Positions 25,336 to 35,800 of a stretch of 64,000 nt of DNA are shown piece after piece. The notes under the pieces are model-generated. The model searched no databases. It had not been told where the DNA came from and saw only the letters and a list, made by a program, of their open reading frames with translations. This DNA comes from Tanypteryx hageni (Eukaryota; Arthropoda; Insecta; Odonata; Petaluridae), in the NCBI GenBank assembly GCA_028673005.1, contig CM054116.1, positions 33,328,854 through 33,392,853 of the forward strand. Direction: 5' to 3'. Numbering within the stretch: the first letter of the stretch is position 1; the number at the start of each line of letters is the position of its first letter. The position numbers were made by a program, and so were the translations under genes.

Positions 25336-28300
25336 CTGTAAGAATAATATCGTCAGACAGTTAATAAAATATATTACACAGCATGTCAAACATTTAATAA
25401 TGATAATGCTATACCATTACTGACAACACACACCGTCTAAGTTGAAGTGAATGTCTGAAATCGATCAATGGATGACTACGATTTAATAAAAGAAATCAAC
25501 TTTCAAGAAAAAATGCTCGCGTAATACTGTATCAGCCAAATAGTTTCCCTTATATCTGATCCGATCTGATATAAGAAAGACTACAAGACAATTTATTATC
25601 ACCCAATTACAACAAAATTTTTTTTAATGAAAGCTTTGCTACACAAGTAGGCCATAAAGATGAACGGGACAGGAACATGTTAGCACAATATAATTTCATT
25701 GGGCATAACTTAAAAATGCTATAGAAATCCAAGAATAACCTCATAAAATTTTGGTTCACGGAGTTAGTTCTAAAATGTAATAGGGTGATTATTATTACGT
25801 ATAACGAGATATTTATAAGAACTATTCGCACGGAAGCACCAGTGGTGAACGCTACTTACACGAAATTCTCGTCTGACATTCTCGTAGACTGCAACCTCGC
25901 TTCCTTTCAATAACAAGAGGGATGCGAGTAAATTGGTAACCTAACGACTAATTCCATGTAGTTATTGAGGCTTAAATCTTGTCATATTTTCATAAACATT
26001 AGTTTAAATGTGACTTAACAGTCGCACAGGAATGGTAGGACAAGTGACTTAAAAAGGATCTACAAAGTGTGAAACGCCCAATTTTTCAATATTGGATCAG
26101 CTTTACAGTCTTTACTACAGCCTCTTAGGGAAGCGCACCTTAAATAGTTTCTGTTCGGCGGCGACGACGCAGCAACAACGACACTCCATAAGGGACCTGC
26201 AATCCTTCACAGAATTACGGCGTTGAACGTACTTGTCGCCAGATATCAGGCACTATGTATCCAAAAGATGGCCTATACACTCATTCTAATTATATTAAAC
26301 CTAGGATACAAAGCACCAACACACAGAAATCATTTCACTGATATTTCAAGACCGACTGAGAAACTAAACACAAGCAGAAGCTGCCCCATGAACCTCATCC
26401 ACCTCGGTATTCACGCCCACTGCGGGGCCCAGAACTCAGGGACAGCCAGCGTCGCGCTATGAACCGGCCCTTCACCGCGCATAAAATGTTTTTTATAAAG
26501 TAAACGGAATAATAGCGAGACACCATTCCGCTGCTAAATTCGACTAAAATTTTAGATGGCACACAAACATTGCCGTCTACACACAGCCAAATGATACGAA
26601 TTGCCATTGCGTACGAAAGCAGAGACGAGTAATACAAGGTGGCGCTTATTCCCGTTTCATATCATCAGGTCGTCCTCCCCTCCCCCATGCATAGGTAGGT
26701 CGCTCGGACTCGCCCGGGCCCTTGCGTTGCGAGCTGGTTATGAGGCGGGGAGTGGTGGTGTGGTGCGTGAGCGCGAAAGGAAGGAGGGACAGACGGCGGG
26801 GACAAACGTGATGTGATGGAGAGGGCGGGTGGGCCACGCAGTGGAACGGCCCGAGCTCCCGGCATTCAGCGGGGCATTCTGGCAACGTGCCAGCTGGCGG
26901 GAAATGAGTATCGGAGGCGGCAACAGGGAATTATGAGGTTATCCGCGACCGGTTAGGATTATTGTATCGAGGAGAGTACTCGGGATTCACTACTTCGTAA
27001 GATTCCATAGAAGTATTTCATCCATAATGGTTCTTTTCGTAGTACGTAAAAAATTTCCACACAATGAATGATTAGGAAACTTAGGAGGAAATAGTTAAAT
27101 TTTTAAGGAAAATCTAGTTCGGAACTTTGAAATAACAATAACTAGATTTACTGAAATTAAACAGAACTTGATAACTGCAACTAACATCCTCTTTTATTGA
27201 ACTACACCTTACATAATAAAGTGGGAGGCTAGGGTCGTAAAATTAAATGGCTAATCTTTAACTATATAAATTTGCTAAGGAAAAAAATTCCGTGATGCAA
27301 ACGAGCAAAAAGGTACAGCATATGATCATTTTTTAAACCACTGAGTATAAATGAAACGCAATAGCCTTTTGCGTAATCTGTTGCACTTTCTAAGATAGCT
27401 AAAATTTTATTACGGCAATCCACTTATTTTGTCTATGGAGCCGGTAAGAAAGTTCCGTCTGGCATATATGTGACGTCATGCAGGGAAAAAATAGTAGAAC
27501 ACTTTCCCCTCTACCAGTATCCTCCATCTTTCCTCCCCAAAAGTCGCCACACACGCCACCGCCCACTTCAGAGAATTTCTCTAAAGCAAAAACACTGGAT
27601 ATGATTAGGCAACGCTGCACACACGACTCTTCACAAACGAAATTCAAAGTTAAACGCAGAAACATTATAGTGGTTTGAACAGAGGTGCAAAACTAATTAT
27701 TATAATGAAAATAAAACGATTTTTTCAATCTGGTAATCTGAATATTTATTGTGGCATCTCTTTATGAAATAAAACGTATTGGCCAACTTGAATTCGAAGG
27801 ATAGCAACTTTTAGTTTTACGATGTAAAAGCGCATGATGTACAATGGTTCGAACTGGCAACGTTGCTCTTCAGGCTAGTGTCTGAATGAATCGATAGTAT
27901 GCCGTGAGACCTCGACCTTCCGCGGTAGGCATAACAACGGCTTTCTTCACTTAAATAATAACCCACTCGGTAATATTTGCCACTGAACTTGCTGGAAATT
28001 AATCAATATGTTTCCACTTAAGAGATGAGTTTAAAATCAAACAACAAATTGAGATTCTCTGTTTTACAAATAAGTAGCAAATGACAAATGCATTTCAAAA
28101 GAATTCGGCAGGGCTAAAAGGAAAAACATCTGACAAGCTTTTATTTAGAGTAATCCAACGATGACATTCCCCATTTTCAAAGAAAAAGCTCAGCATTGCA
28201 AAATACATATTCTCTCCGACGAAACTTCATATTATTCTGATAATGTTGATAAATACTAAGAAATGTTTACATTCTAGCAATTATACGATGTCAGCCACAG

Positions 28301-29326
28301 GGGTACTCACCTCGCAATAATTTTCAATCTGGTGAACGTGACAAGGTCAAATGAAGATTCAGGTCTCCTCTGATCTTTCACTGATTTTACTTTATCCATG
28401 CTGAAATTCAATCTAACTACCATAATATCAACGGATACCTCAGCAGGTGAGCAAAGAAGAAACATGGCCGAACCACACACGGCAAACAACAGAACGTCAA
28501 ATCACAGGAGAAATACTAGTTGGACTGTCCCATGAGCGCATCACAACACCCGTTTCATCAACACCGCCCAATACACAACTAGGTTAAAATTTGGTAAAAA
28601 GTACTAGAAACACGAAATTTCCGTGAACTTTCCAGTTTCAAAATCACCTCAAACACAGGAATCAGCCCTACTGCATAACAATACACAAGCAGCCACCTCC
28701 CCCCGCTCATAATAGACTCATCCAGGCAGGAGAGAGGCTTCCCTAAAAACGCTTTGATGCTTCAGTTGTTCATCTCCTGAATTACAATTGAATGAAAAAG
28801 GGTCTAAACATCAGATTACCTTCCCAAACAATGAAATTAACCTTTTTAACCGATTTCTTAAGTAAGGAGGTCTTAAGCTGAATCGCGTTTCTGTCAAACT
28901 GCCAAAATTTCGCTTGGCGAAAACGGAATTTACCTATAGTCATAACGAATAAACAAAGCTCAATATCTTTCGAAATTCACTAAACTGATTATTTTATAGG
29001 CGAAACACCATCAAATCACACGTATAATTAACAAATAATCTCTTACGTCAACCCATAAATGACATCTTCACAGAGATTGCGATTTCTGATACAGATCGAG
29101 TATCACCAAGGAAAGATCGAACAATGACCACGGATCACTTGCCACAACAGCTGAACACAAATCGTACCTTTGTATACATACACAACCAGCATTCACTTCA
29201 AAATCCATTATCATATGATCAAAAGCATATATAATAACACAAACCTTACACGTATGATATATCAAAGACCATATAATTAAATTACGTAAGCTATAGCGCT
29301 TAGAAAGAATGCAGAAGATAATTTAC
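25336..29326 (-). promoter_or_regulatory. Upstream region of Sin3A with candidate leader exons and GC-rich stretch
   Basis: No conserved coding exon is visible here. Sin3A needs a 5' leader exon, and several minus-strand donors are candidates: one at 25859 (CGT|GTAAGT), one at 28311 (GAG|GTGAGT) and the MADEV exon donor at 29326. The 26,640-26,930 stretch is markedly GC-rich compared with the surrounding DNA, and 26,155-26,190 holds a GCN-trinucleotide stretch typical of leaders. A perfect CRE palindrome (TGACGTCA) sits at 27471-27478. Which leader or promoter is used cannot be decided without transcript data. Confidence 0.4.
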
Positions 29327-29396
29327 CTTCCAAAGAAAACCGATGCCCGCGATTTCCGACGATTTTTCCGAGAGAGTCAATCACTTCATCCGCCAT
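29327..29396 (-). CDS. Short first coding exon or upstream ORF of unknown gene (MADEV...)
   Basis: The ATG lies in a good context (ATCCATGGCG) and opens a 23-codon exon beginning MADEVIDSLGKIVGN and ending GHRFSLE, with a donor GTAAAT at 29326. No downstream partner exon was found on this strand between here and Sin3A. Splicing to the Sin3A leader acceptor at 25335 would hit a stop after four more codons (DIQM), making it an upstream ORF ending just before the Sin3A ATG. I do not recognise the peptide. It is either the start of an unidentified divergent gene or a Sin3A leader exon. Confidence 0.35.
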
Positions 29397-29428
29397 GGAT
29401 AGATTTGCCACTAAAATTTAGACTTGGA

Positions 29429-29436
29429 TGACGTCA
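29429..29436. promoter_or_regulatory. CRE palindrome upstream of the MADEV exon
   Basis: A perfect TGACGTCA octamer lies 33 bases upstream of the ATG at 29396, in the ~770-base gap between that exon and canopy. CRE octamers bind bZIP factors of the CREB/ATF type and are common close to start sites of housekeeping genes. The position suggests a bidirectional promoter. This is an inference from motif and spacing. Confidence 0.45.
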
Positions 29437-30169
29437 CAGTGTTTGGGGTAGGCCGTCCAATGAGAATGGCCCGAGCAGTAGGAGTAAGTTGTCTGTATTT
29501 ACGTGATAAATTTTTTTAAAAATATACCTCTAAAACTCATTTCATACGTTTCCAGTCACAATAAACGGTATTAATAATGATTTTATATTTCTAAAAGTAT
29601 AATTTTAACATGAAACATGTCTTTGTTGTGAATTAGGTAACCATTTAATCCAAGAATGTTTCTGAATTTCACGGAACGATACCCTGACAATTGAAAATTG
29701 CATGCTTTCTATTCCAAAAGTCAGAAAACATAAGCAGTGATTTTATTTTAAATGAAAAATAACACTTTACATCGTGTTTATTTTCTATGCTTATAGGCAG
29801 TGCTCTTTGTGGCGAAATAGTGTAACTAATAAACAAATGAAAACCGTTAAATTCATTAAACAATTATAGTAAATATCATATGCTTTACGCGTATTAACTT
29901 GTCTCTATTTTCGACTGTATCTAGATCATTTCGCTGATATTTCTGCGTGAATTTCAATTAGCTTCTAAGTAAACTGGCGACATTATGATTTAATCTTCTA
30001 TTAGCCAATAAAAATAATACAAGTGTTCGCGGGACACGTGGATTGTGACTGATAAATTAGATGTATATCGGACACGCACCGGTGTTCTAAGTGTATAACT
30101 GATCCCACTAAAGAAATCTAGCCTTATTTTTACCACTATACAAACCCTAGTCGGATTTTATTTTTTAAA
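29437..30169. promoter_or_regulatory. Intergenic region between divergent MADEV exon and canopy
   Basis: This AT-rich spacer contains no conserved coding frame. It must contain the canopy promoter and leader. No TATA box or other motif stands out strongly enough to name. Confidence 0.4.
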
Positions 30170-30257
30170 ATGAGCATTATATATTTATTATTAGTATTTC
30201 TTACATTAGGTGAATACGTGTTTTCAAATACCAATCCAAGGGATGTTAAGTGTTTAG
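30170..30257 (+). CDS. sel: canopy exon 1 (signal peptide)
   Basis: The exon holds the start codon, the hydrophobic signal peptide and the first cysteine of the C-x-x-C pair (RDVKCL). The donor TTAG|GTACCG leaves the first base of the valine codon between the two cysteines. Confidence 0.92.
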
Positions 30258-31067
30258 GTACCGTAAATTTAATATTTTCATTCATAAGTCAATAAAATTT
30301 ATCAATTACTAGTTTTAACAGCCTGTGTTTAGTTTGCAGGAAAGTTGTTGAAGAAATTGATAACATTATTGACAAAGTAAACCCATCGAAGACCGTCGAA
30401 GTAGGTAGTTATCGTCTAGATCCAGATGGAAATCAGAAACAAAAAAGCGTAAGTAATTTTATCACTGCTACATTGACGTAATTCATTATAATTACCTGTG
30501 TTCATTCATCGACTGAAGTAATATGTCAGTATCTCGACTATCACCTTTCTTTCATATTTTATTGAAACGTAGTGGTTTTCGAACTAAAACACTCTATGAC
30601 AGTAAAACTGTAATTTCCAGATTCCTTATGCCAGATCAGTCGTTCATCTGACAGAAGTTTTGGAAAACGTATGCAAGAAATTTGATGACTACGTAAAAGC
30701 AACCTATAAATCATCTGGCGATCTTACAATTATAAAGTTGATAGATGAAAATGGAAAAATGAGCCCTGAAATGGGCAAAGTGGACATTCTGCCAGATGCT
30801 GATTTAAACAAGAGTTTGAAGTTTTATGTAAGCACAATTATACATTGTTATCTAATAAATTGTCGCCGAGTCTACTTTTAAATGGTTAAATTTAACTTGT
30901 TGTCGTTTTAGTGCGAGGGAATAGTGGAAGAATACGAAGATGACCTTATCAAACTCTTCGGAGCTGAAGAAGAAAATATAGATGTGAAACTTTGCGCGGA
31001 TGTGGCCAATTTTTGTGATATGGTTATCAGTGAAGACTACAATTTTGAAGAGAAAGATGAACTTTAA
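30170..31067 (+). CDS. sel: Canopy/seele (CNPY2-type) ER saposin-fold protein, complete
   Basis: Canopy proteins are ER-lumen factors that assist folding or traffic of secreted and membrane proteins. Exons are 30170-30257, 30333-30448, 30621-30827 and 30912-31067, giving 188 residues (vertebrate CNPY2 is about 182). Residues 1-19 form a signal peptide (MSIIYLLLVFLTLG...). Six cysteines at 28, 31, 86, 138, 165 and 172 follow the canopy saposin-B pattern. Conserved blocks are KCLVCRKVVEEI, VNPSKTVEVGSYRLDPDGNQ, IPYARSVVHLTEVLE and CEGIVEEYEDDLI. The C-terminus KDEL is an ER retrieval signal. The exon 2 acceptor is TTTAG|TTTGCAG rather than the nearby TTGCAG, because only the former restores the C-x-x-C motif. 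The family call is firm. Choosing seele rather than another canopy paralogue rests on overall likeness to CNPY1/2. Confidence 0.95.
30333..30448 (+). CDS. sel: canopy exon 2
   Basis: The exon begins with the last two bases of the split Val, then CRKVVEEIDNIIDKVNPSK and the conserved GSYRLDPDGNQ. The donor is AGC|GTAAGT, phase 0. Confidence 0.92.
30621..30827 (+). CDS. sel: canopy exon 3
   Basis: The exon has 69 codons in phase 0, starting IPYARSVVHLTEVLENVCKK, the best-conserved canopy segment, and ending LNKSLKFY at donor GTAAGC. Confidence 0.95.
30912..31067 (+). CDS. sel: canopy exon 4 (KDEL terminus)
   Basis: The exon begins CEGIVEEYEDDLIKLFGAEE, supplies the last three cysteines and ends with the acidic tail EEKDEL and TAA. 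The terminal four residues are the ER retrieval signal. Vertebrate CNPY2 ends in the equivalent HDEL. Confidence 0.95.
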   Translation, partial: CEGIVEEYEDDLIKLFGAEEENIDVKLCADVANFCDMVISEDYNFEEKDEL

Positions 31068-31185
31068 ATGTGTAAATACCTATGAACTTAAATATCTTAT
31101 GGCTGTGTTTCTTTCCAAGTATTCCATTAATTTTAAGTGAAATTAATAATTCTTACTGAGCACAAAGTTGTATTTTCAAACCAAA

Positions 31186-31191
31186 AATAAA
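31186..31191 (+). terminator. canopy polyadenylation signal
   Basis: An AATAAA hexamer lies about 120 bases after the canopy stop. A second AATAAA copy around 31291 could be an alternative. The short 3' UTR leaves room for the STRAD leader from about 31.5 kb. Confidence 0.6.
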
Positions 31192-31539
31192 ACAATGGAA
31201 TGAAACGTTTTGGTAGTTGTTCTTTCACCTGTACCCCGTTTCGAGTTAGTGGTAGTTGATATTTTACTTGTATTACGCAATACTAGAGATAATAAATAAA
31301 ATCTCTATGGGGCCTGTATTTATTTCTTACATCGTTTGAGTAAAATTAATTGGTTTAGCCTCGATCGCTTTGTTGTTTTAAATCTAGAATTCACCAAATG
31401 ATAGAAAGCATCGATGAAAAATGTTACACTTATCTGCGTGCCAAATAGCCGCTTTTCTCCCAGATTTGAGATTCTGTTTGAATACATCATGTTAAGTATC
31501 AATTCCAGCAAAGTTAGTTATCTAAATAGACGACGGACT

Positions 31540-31654
31540 GGATGGACTCACGAAAATTGATATAAATAAACATGGCGAGGACGCGTAGAATTTAATGTGC
31601 AGTGGAAGAATCATTTTTATACACGAATGTTAATCCTTACCGGGCTGAGCGAAG
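31540..31654 (+). promoter_or_regulatory. Candidate non-coding first exon of STRAD
   Basis: A relatively GC-rich block ends in a donor GAAG|GTAAAA, and a pyrimidine-led acceptor (TTTACAG, ending at 32487) opens the next exon. The block contains only a very short ORF (ATGGCGAGGACGCGTAG). It is inferred as leader because the STRAD start codon lies inside the exon that follows. Its 5' limit is approximate. Confidence 0.4.
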
Positions 31655-32581
31655 GTAAAATATGCAACAGCTTCTTTGCTTAAAGTATATTGTTTTGATG
31701 GAATCCATAATTATTGACTTTGTTTTAAAATTTAAATTACAGAAACAAGAAAAATTCGCTAGATTGTCTGATTTGGCAATAAAATGTTTTTTGCAATTTG
31801 TTATCTTTTAAACGAATTTAGATTATGGTGTCATCAATGAAAATAATGATCTGAGTTATTAGCTTATTGAGCCTTGCATTGTATGTGTATTGAAACTTGA
31901 TTGACATTTTATTATAAATTAAACCTATGGATAAACAATGCGATGTCTAGTAGTTTTAACACATCTCAAGTCTTAATGTCATAATCTGATTTTGGAGTAA
32001 TTTATTCCTCATGTTAGATTTTCTCGTATTATTTCTTGTCACTGTGTAAAAGAAAGTGAATCATAATATTATGACAACATCAGTAAGCTAATTGGTAATA
32101 ATGGAGTTTAAAAAAAATGAATCCAGTATTTAATATTTTTACCTATCTGCCACTAAATATTACTTGGTATCAATGTACTCATCAAGAGGAAAATAATTTT
32201 GATCTAACGAGGCAGACTTTCAACGATTGTTTTTAAATTCTTTGTGACGTAATTTTAGCATAGGTATATTTTAAAATTTGTCAATTTACCAGGTAAAACG
32301 GTTTTACCTGGTAAATAAATTGTATTTAATTTAGAGATATCTAAGGGAAGTCCTCTTGAAAACATAAATTTTCATATTAAAGAAGTTTGGATACTTTTCT
32401 TTTGGATTGTATGATTTCGTCATGGAAAGTTATTAAAGATCACAAAAAGTCGGAGACAACTGTAGAATTATTTTTTCAACTTTACAGCCTGGTGAAAAAT
32501 AAGGACCATAATAAGCGGGTGAATTGCCATCGTCAACATTCAACTGGTAGTAATAAGAGGCGTGGTGAAGAAGAGGCTGGG

Positions 32582-32815
32582 ATGGCGCAGGGTTTAACTC
32601 CTGTGCATCCTCCTATCTATAGTGCCTCCCAACCATCCATATTCTCCTCTGCTAATCCAATTGAATTTGAGTGTTATCCAGGAACAATACTTGGTATTTG
32701 TTGTGGAGGTATAGGCACAGTACGTTTAGGACATCATCGAAATTCTGGTACTCCAATCGCTATCCGGTGTATCGATATGGATAAAGCTAAAGATGAAGAA
32801 CCTGCTCTCATTCAG
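32582..32815 (+). CDS. Stlk: STRAD exon 1 (coding), N-lobe start
   Basis: The exon has 78 codons, from [17 protein letters not shown] to KDEEPALIQ, donor CAG|GTAGT. It carries the degenerate glycine loop and the Arg62 replacement of the VAIK lysine. The frame stays open upstream to 32387, but that stretch precedes the acceptor at 32486-32487 and is probably intronic. Confidence 0.85.
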
Positions 32816-35800
32816 GTAGTAAGGAGTTTTCCTTGTATGCTGTCACTTGTTATTAAATGACATCAAAACAATCATGTAAACAAAATTACAATTTCAAGTA
32901 TTTTCTGAAGTTATGGTGTCTCTCACTTCTTTCTATGATGATCTATAAGTAATTATGTAGTGTCTTTGTATTTACATCTCTTTATAAAATTCTATCTACA
33001 GTGGTAAAGACTAAATATATTAAGTTCCTATTTTTATTTTGTTACCTTGTGTCCTGTGATTTTGAAAGTCACTGCAGGTTGGATGAGGCCCATGGGCTGC
33101 AGTTTGGGCACCATCGCTCTAGTTACACACATACATATTACTCTGCTTGTCCTCCAATTTAAACTTTTGTTTTCAGTTACATTTTCATGATTTTTCCTTA
33201 TCCAAAACTCTCTGGATAAATTTTTTGCCAAGGACTTTCAATCTTAGGATAGTTTTGTGTGTAGTTGTTTTCCTTGAATATTTTGAATTCATGTGATTAA
33301 ATTTTTAAAGAAATCAATGCTGTTCATTGGATTACTTTATAAAACTTAAATATGCCATTTTATTATTGTATTGCCATTATATGTTGCTTTGTAAGTCTTT
33401 CCTGATAAATGTCAAGTTTTGGGCAGTCATAGGATGAATCTCTCAAACATTGTTATTTTTATTTCGGTATTCAGTCCATAGTTGTGAAATGATTTTGTTG
33501 CACACCTCATTCTTGAATATTTATTATTTAACATTAGAAAACTGTACTCAAGTTACCGATTTACATAACCAGTATTTTTTTCATGAAATTGTTCATTTAT
33601 GAGAAACTTTTGTTTTTTCTACTTTGATATGCCTTCTCCTGTATGTGTTTCTTGAATTATATTTCACTGATGTACTAACGATTTGAATACAAAGACATTT
33701 TAATGCATTTAATTTAAAGCTATGGACAGAAAAATTGAGAAGAACTTAGTCCCTCTTGTCTGGAACAAACCACTAGTATCCATTAAATATTCTCATCCAG
33801 TGCTGAATTGGTGGCAGTTCGCATCGGTTCACAAGAACCGGTAGTTAAATTTTGAAAATTTATAGAACTGTTTGCTAACTGTATTGCAAAATCATATAAA
33901 CTACTTTTGAAAAATTAAACGCATTCAGAGTCAATATTTACAATGAAAACCAAGATGGCATTTGGAAATTAGTTAAGTACTTGTTAACTGTTGTCAGTGT
34001 TATTTTGTGGAATCTCTCCATATTCTAAATTAAAGAAAAGTTGTATATTTCTACTTAAAATGATTTTATTATGACCATAGTTTTGAAATGTTAAACCATA
34101 GTCCTAATAAAATCATTTTAAGTGGAAATTTACAACTTTTCTTTACTTCAGAAGACTGAAGTACTTGTAAGCTGCCTATTATTAAACAATTAGTGAATGT
34201 ATTAAATTAAATAAATTTTGTTGTACTCTAGCAGCACTGAAATAATAACAATGAAAGGTTTATTTTCAAAGAGAATGCTATAAGATATCTGTAATATAAG
34301 TACACTTTGACTGAAATAATTTGTTTTTAAAAAAGGAAAAAGCTTATTTTGTGGAGAACTGGTTGCTAAAATTTTGGCAGCTCACCACTGTTCTCATCAC
34401 CCTGGATCTTGGTATTGCTTGGCTTCATTGTAACTTTAACTCATGTATAACCTTGCATGACTCAATTTAACAAAAACTAATTTAATTGATATTTTTTGTC
34501 TTTCCTCATATTCATTCTCATTCTTTTTCTTGATTACAGCGTGAAATAATTTTAACCAGGCAGTTGCGCCATCCTAATCTTGTGCCCTATTACTCATCAT
34601 TTGTAAATAGAAGTGAAGTGTGGGTAGTAATGCCATTTATGTCTTTGGGATCCTGCAGAGATCTTCTTAAATGTGGGCACTATCCAGTAGGGCTGCCAGA
34701 ATTGGCAATAGCCTATATATTGCAAGATGTACTGAGTGCCTTGCAATACATACATTCAAAAGGATATATACATAGGTACAATGCTTATGTTTTATTCTAA
34801 GTTTTTGGGTTACTCGTCGTCAAATAATAATAAAATGTTCTTATTGTGAGTATTCAATCATTAATATGAAGTACCATTGTAGGAGTGTCAAAGCAAGCCA
34901 CATTCTCATTTCTGGATGTGGTAAAGTTTTCCTGTCAGGACTTCGTTATGCCTGCCAAACAATACGAGATGGCCGGTGGCAGCATTCTGTGCATAACTTT
35001 CCTCGTTCTACAGCTGCCAATTTGAACTGGCTAAGTCCTGAGGTACTTGAACAGGTTAGTCATTTTCAATTTCTCCTAAAGTTTAACATTATTTCTTTGA
35101 CTGGAAAATGTATATGGCTCGCGGGACATAGGTTGCCAACCCCTGCCTTAGACCATTGTAAAATAAATTGGAGGTTTTTCATCTTTCACTTTTTTGTTTG
35201 TGTCTGCCCTGTTTATATGGATGTCAGAAGAGAGTCTTATATGATATTTTAATTTATCAAAATTTGTGATACTATAAGAATATACCAATGGAAAAGAGAA
35301 ATAGGTACATTCAGACCCAGATTTAGCACCACCATTTGTCCATCACTGACATTGGCATTAAAGCAGGGGTGGCAGTAAACCAAGGTACTATATGCTTGCT
35401 CTATATAATCATAAGATGGAAGTTCTATTCACAATGATTCATGGGCAGTATGCATGGGTGGCACTATTTAGAGGGCACTAAATCAGGGTCTGACAGTAGT
35501 ACTACCTGGTTTGATGGGTCATCAGGCAACAAAGCTCCTTTATTCTGAAGCTGACAATATTTTTGGTAAAAAAATCTAAAATAAATAAAAAAATTTCAGA
35601 AATCATGAAGAGAATTTCGGAGGAGTCAAATTTTATTAGCTCCGTCATCATCCAAGGGCTGCTGGATAGCCACACACCAACAAACATTGACCTACAAGAG
35701 TTGACTAAATAGTATGTTGGACAGGAGAAAACAGGCAACACAGTTGACTGAGAAGCAACTATCCCTTTCTATTACCTGTTATATGTTATATTGTCTGACT

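Noticed and set aside
26601..26923. Several overlapping frames in the GC-rich stretch
   Set aside because: High GC lowers stop frequency. The frames overlap on both strands, are Pro/Arg/His-rich and have no recognisable domain.
32387..32581. Extension of STRAD N-terminus to an ATG at 32,387
   Set aside because: The frame is open, but a good splice acceptor at 32,486-32,487 splits it and the upstream block is AT-rich without family likeness. The ATG at 32,582 has the better context.
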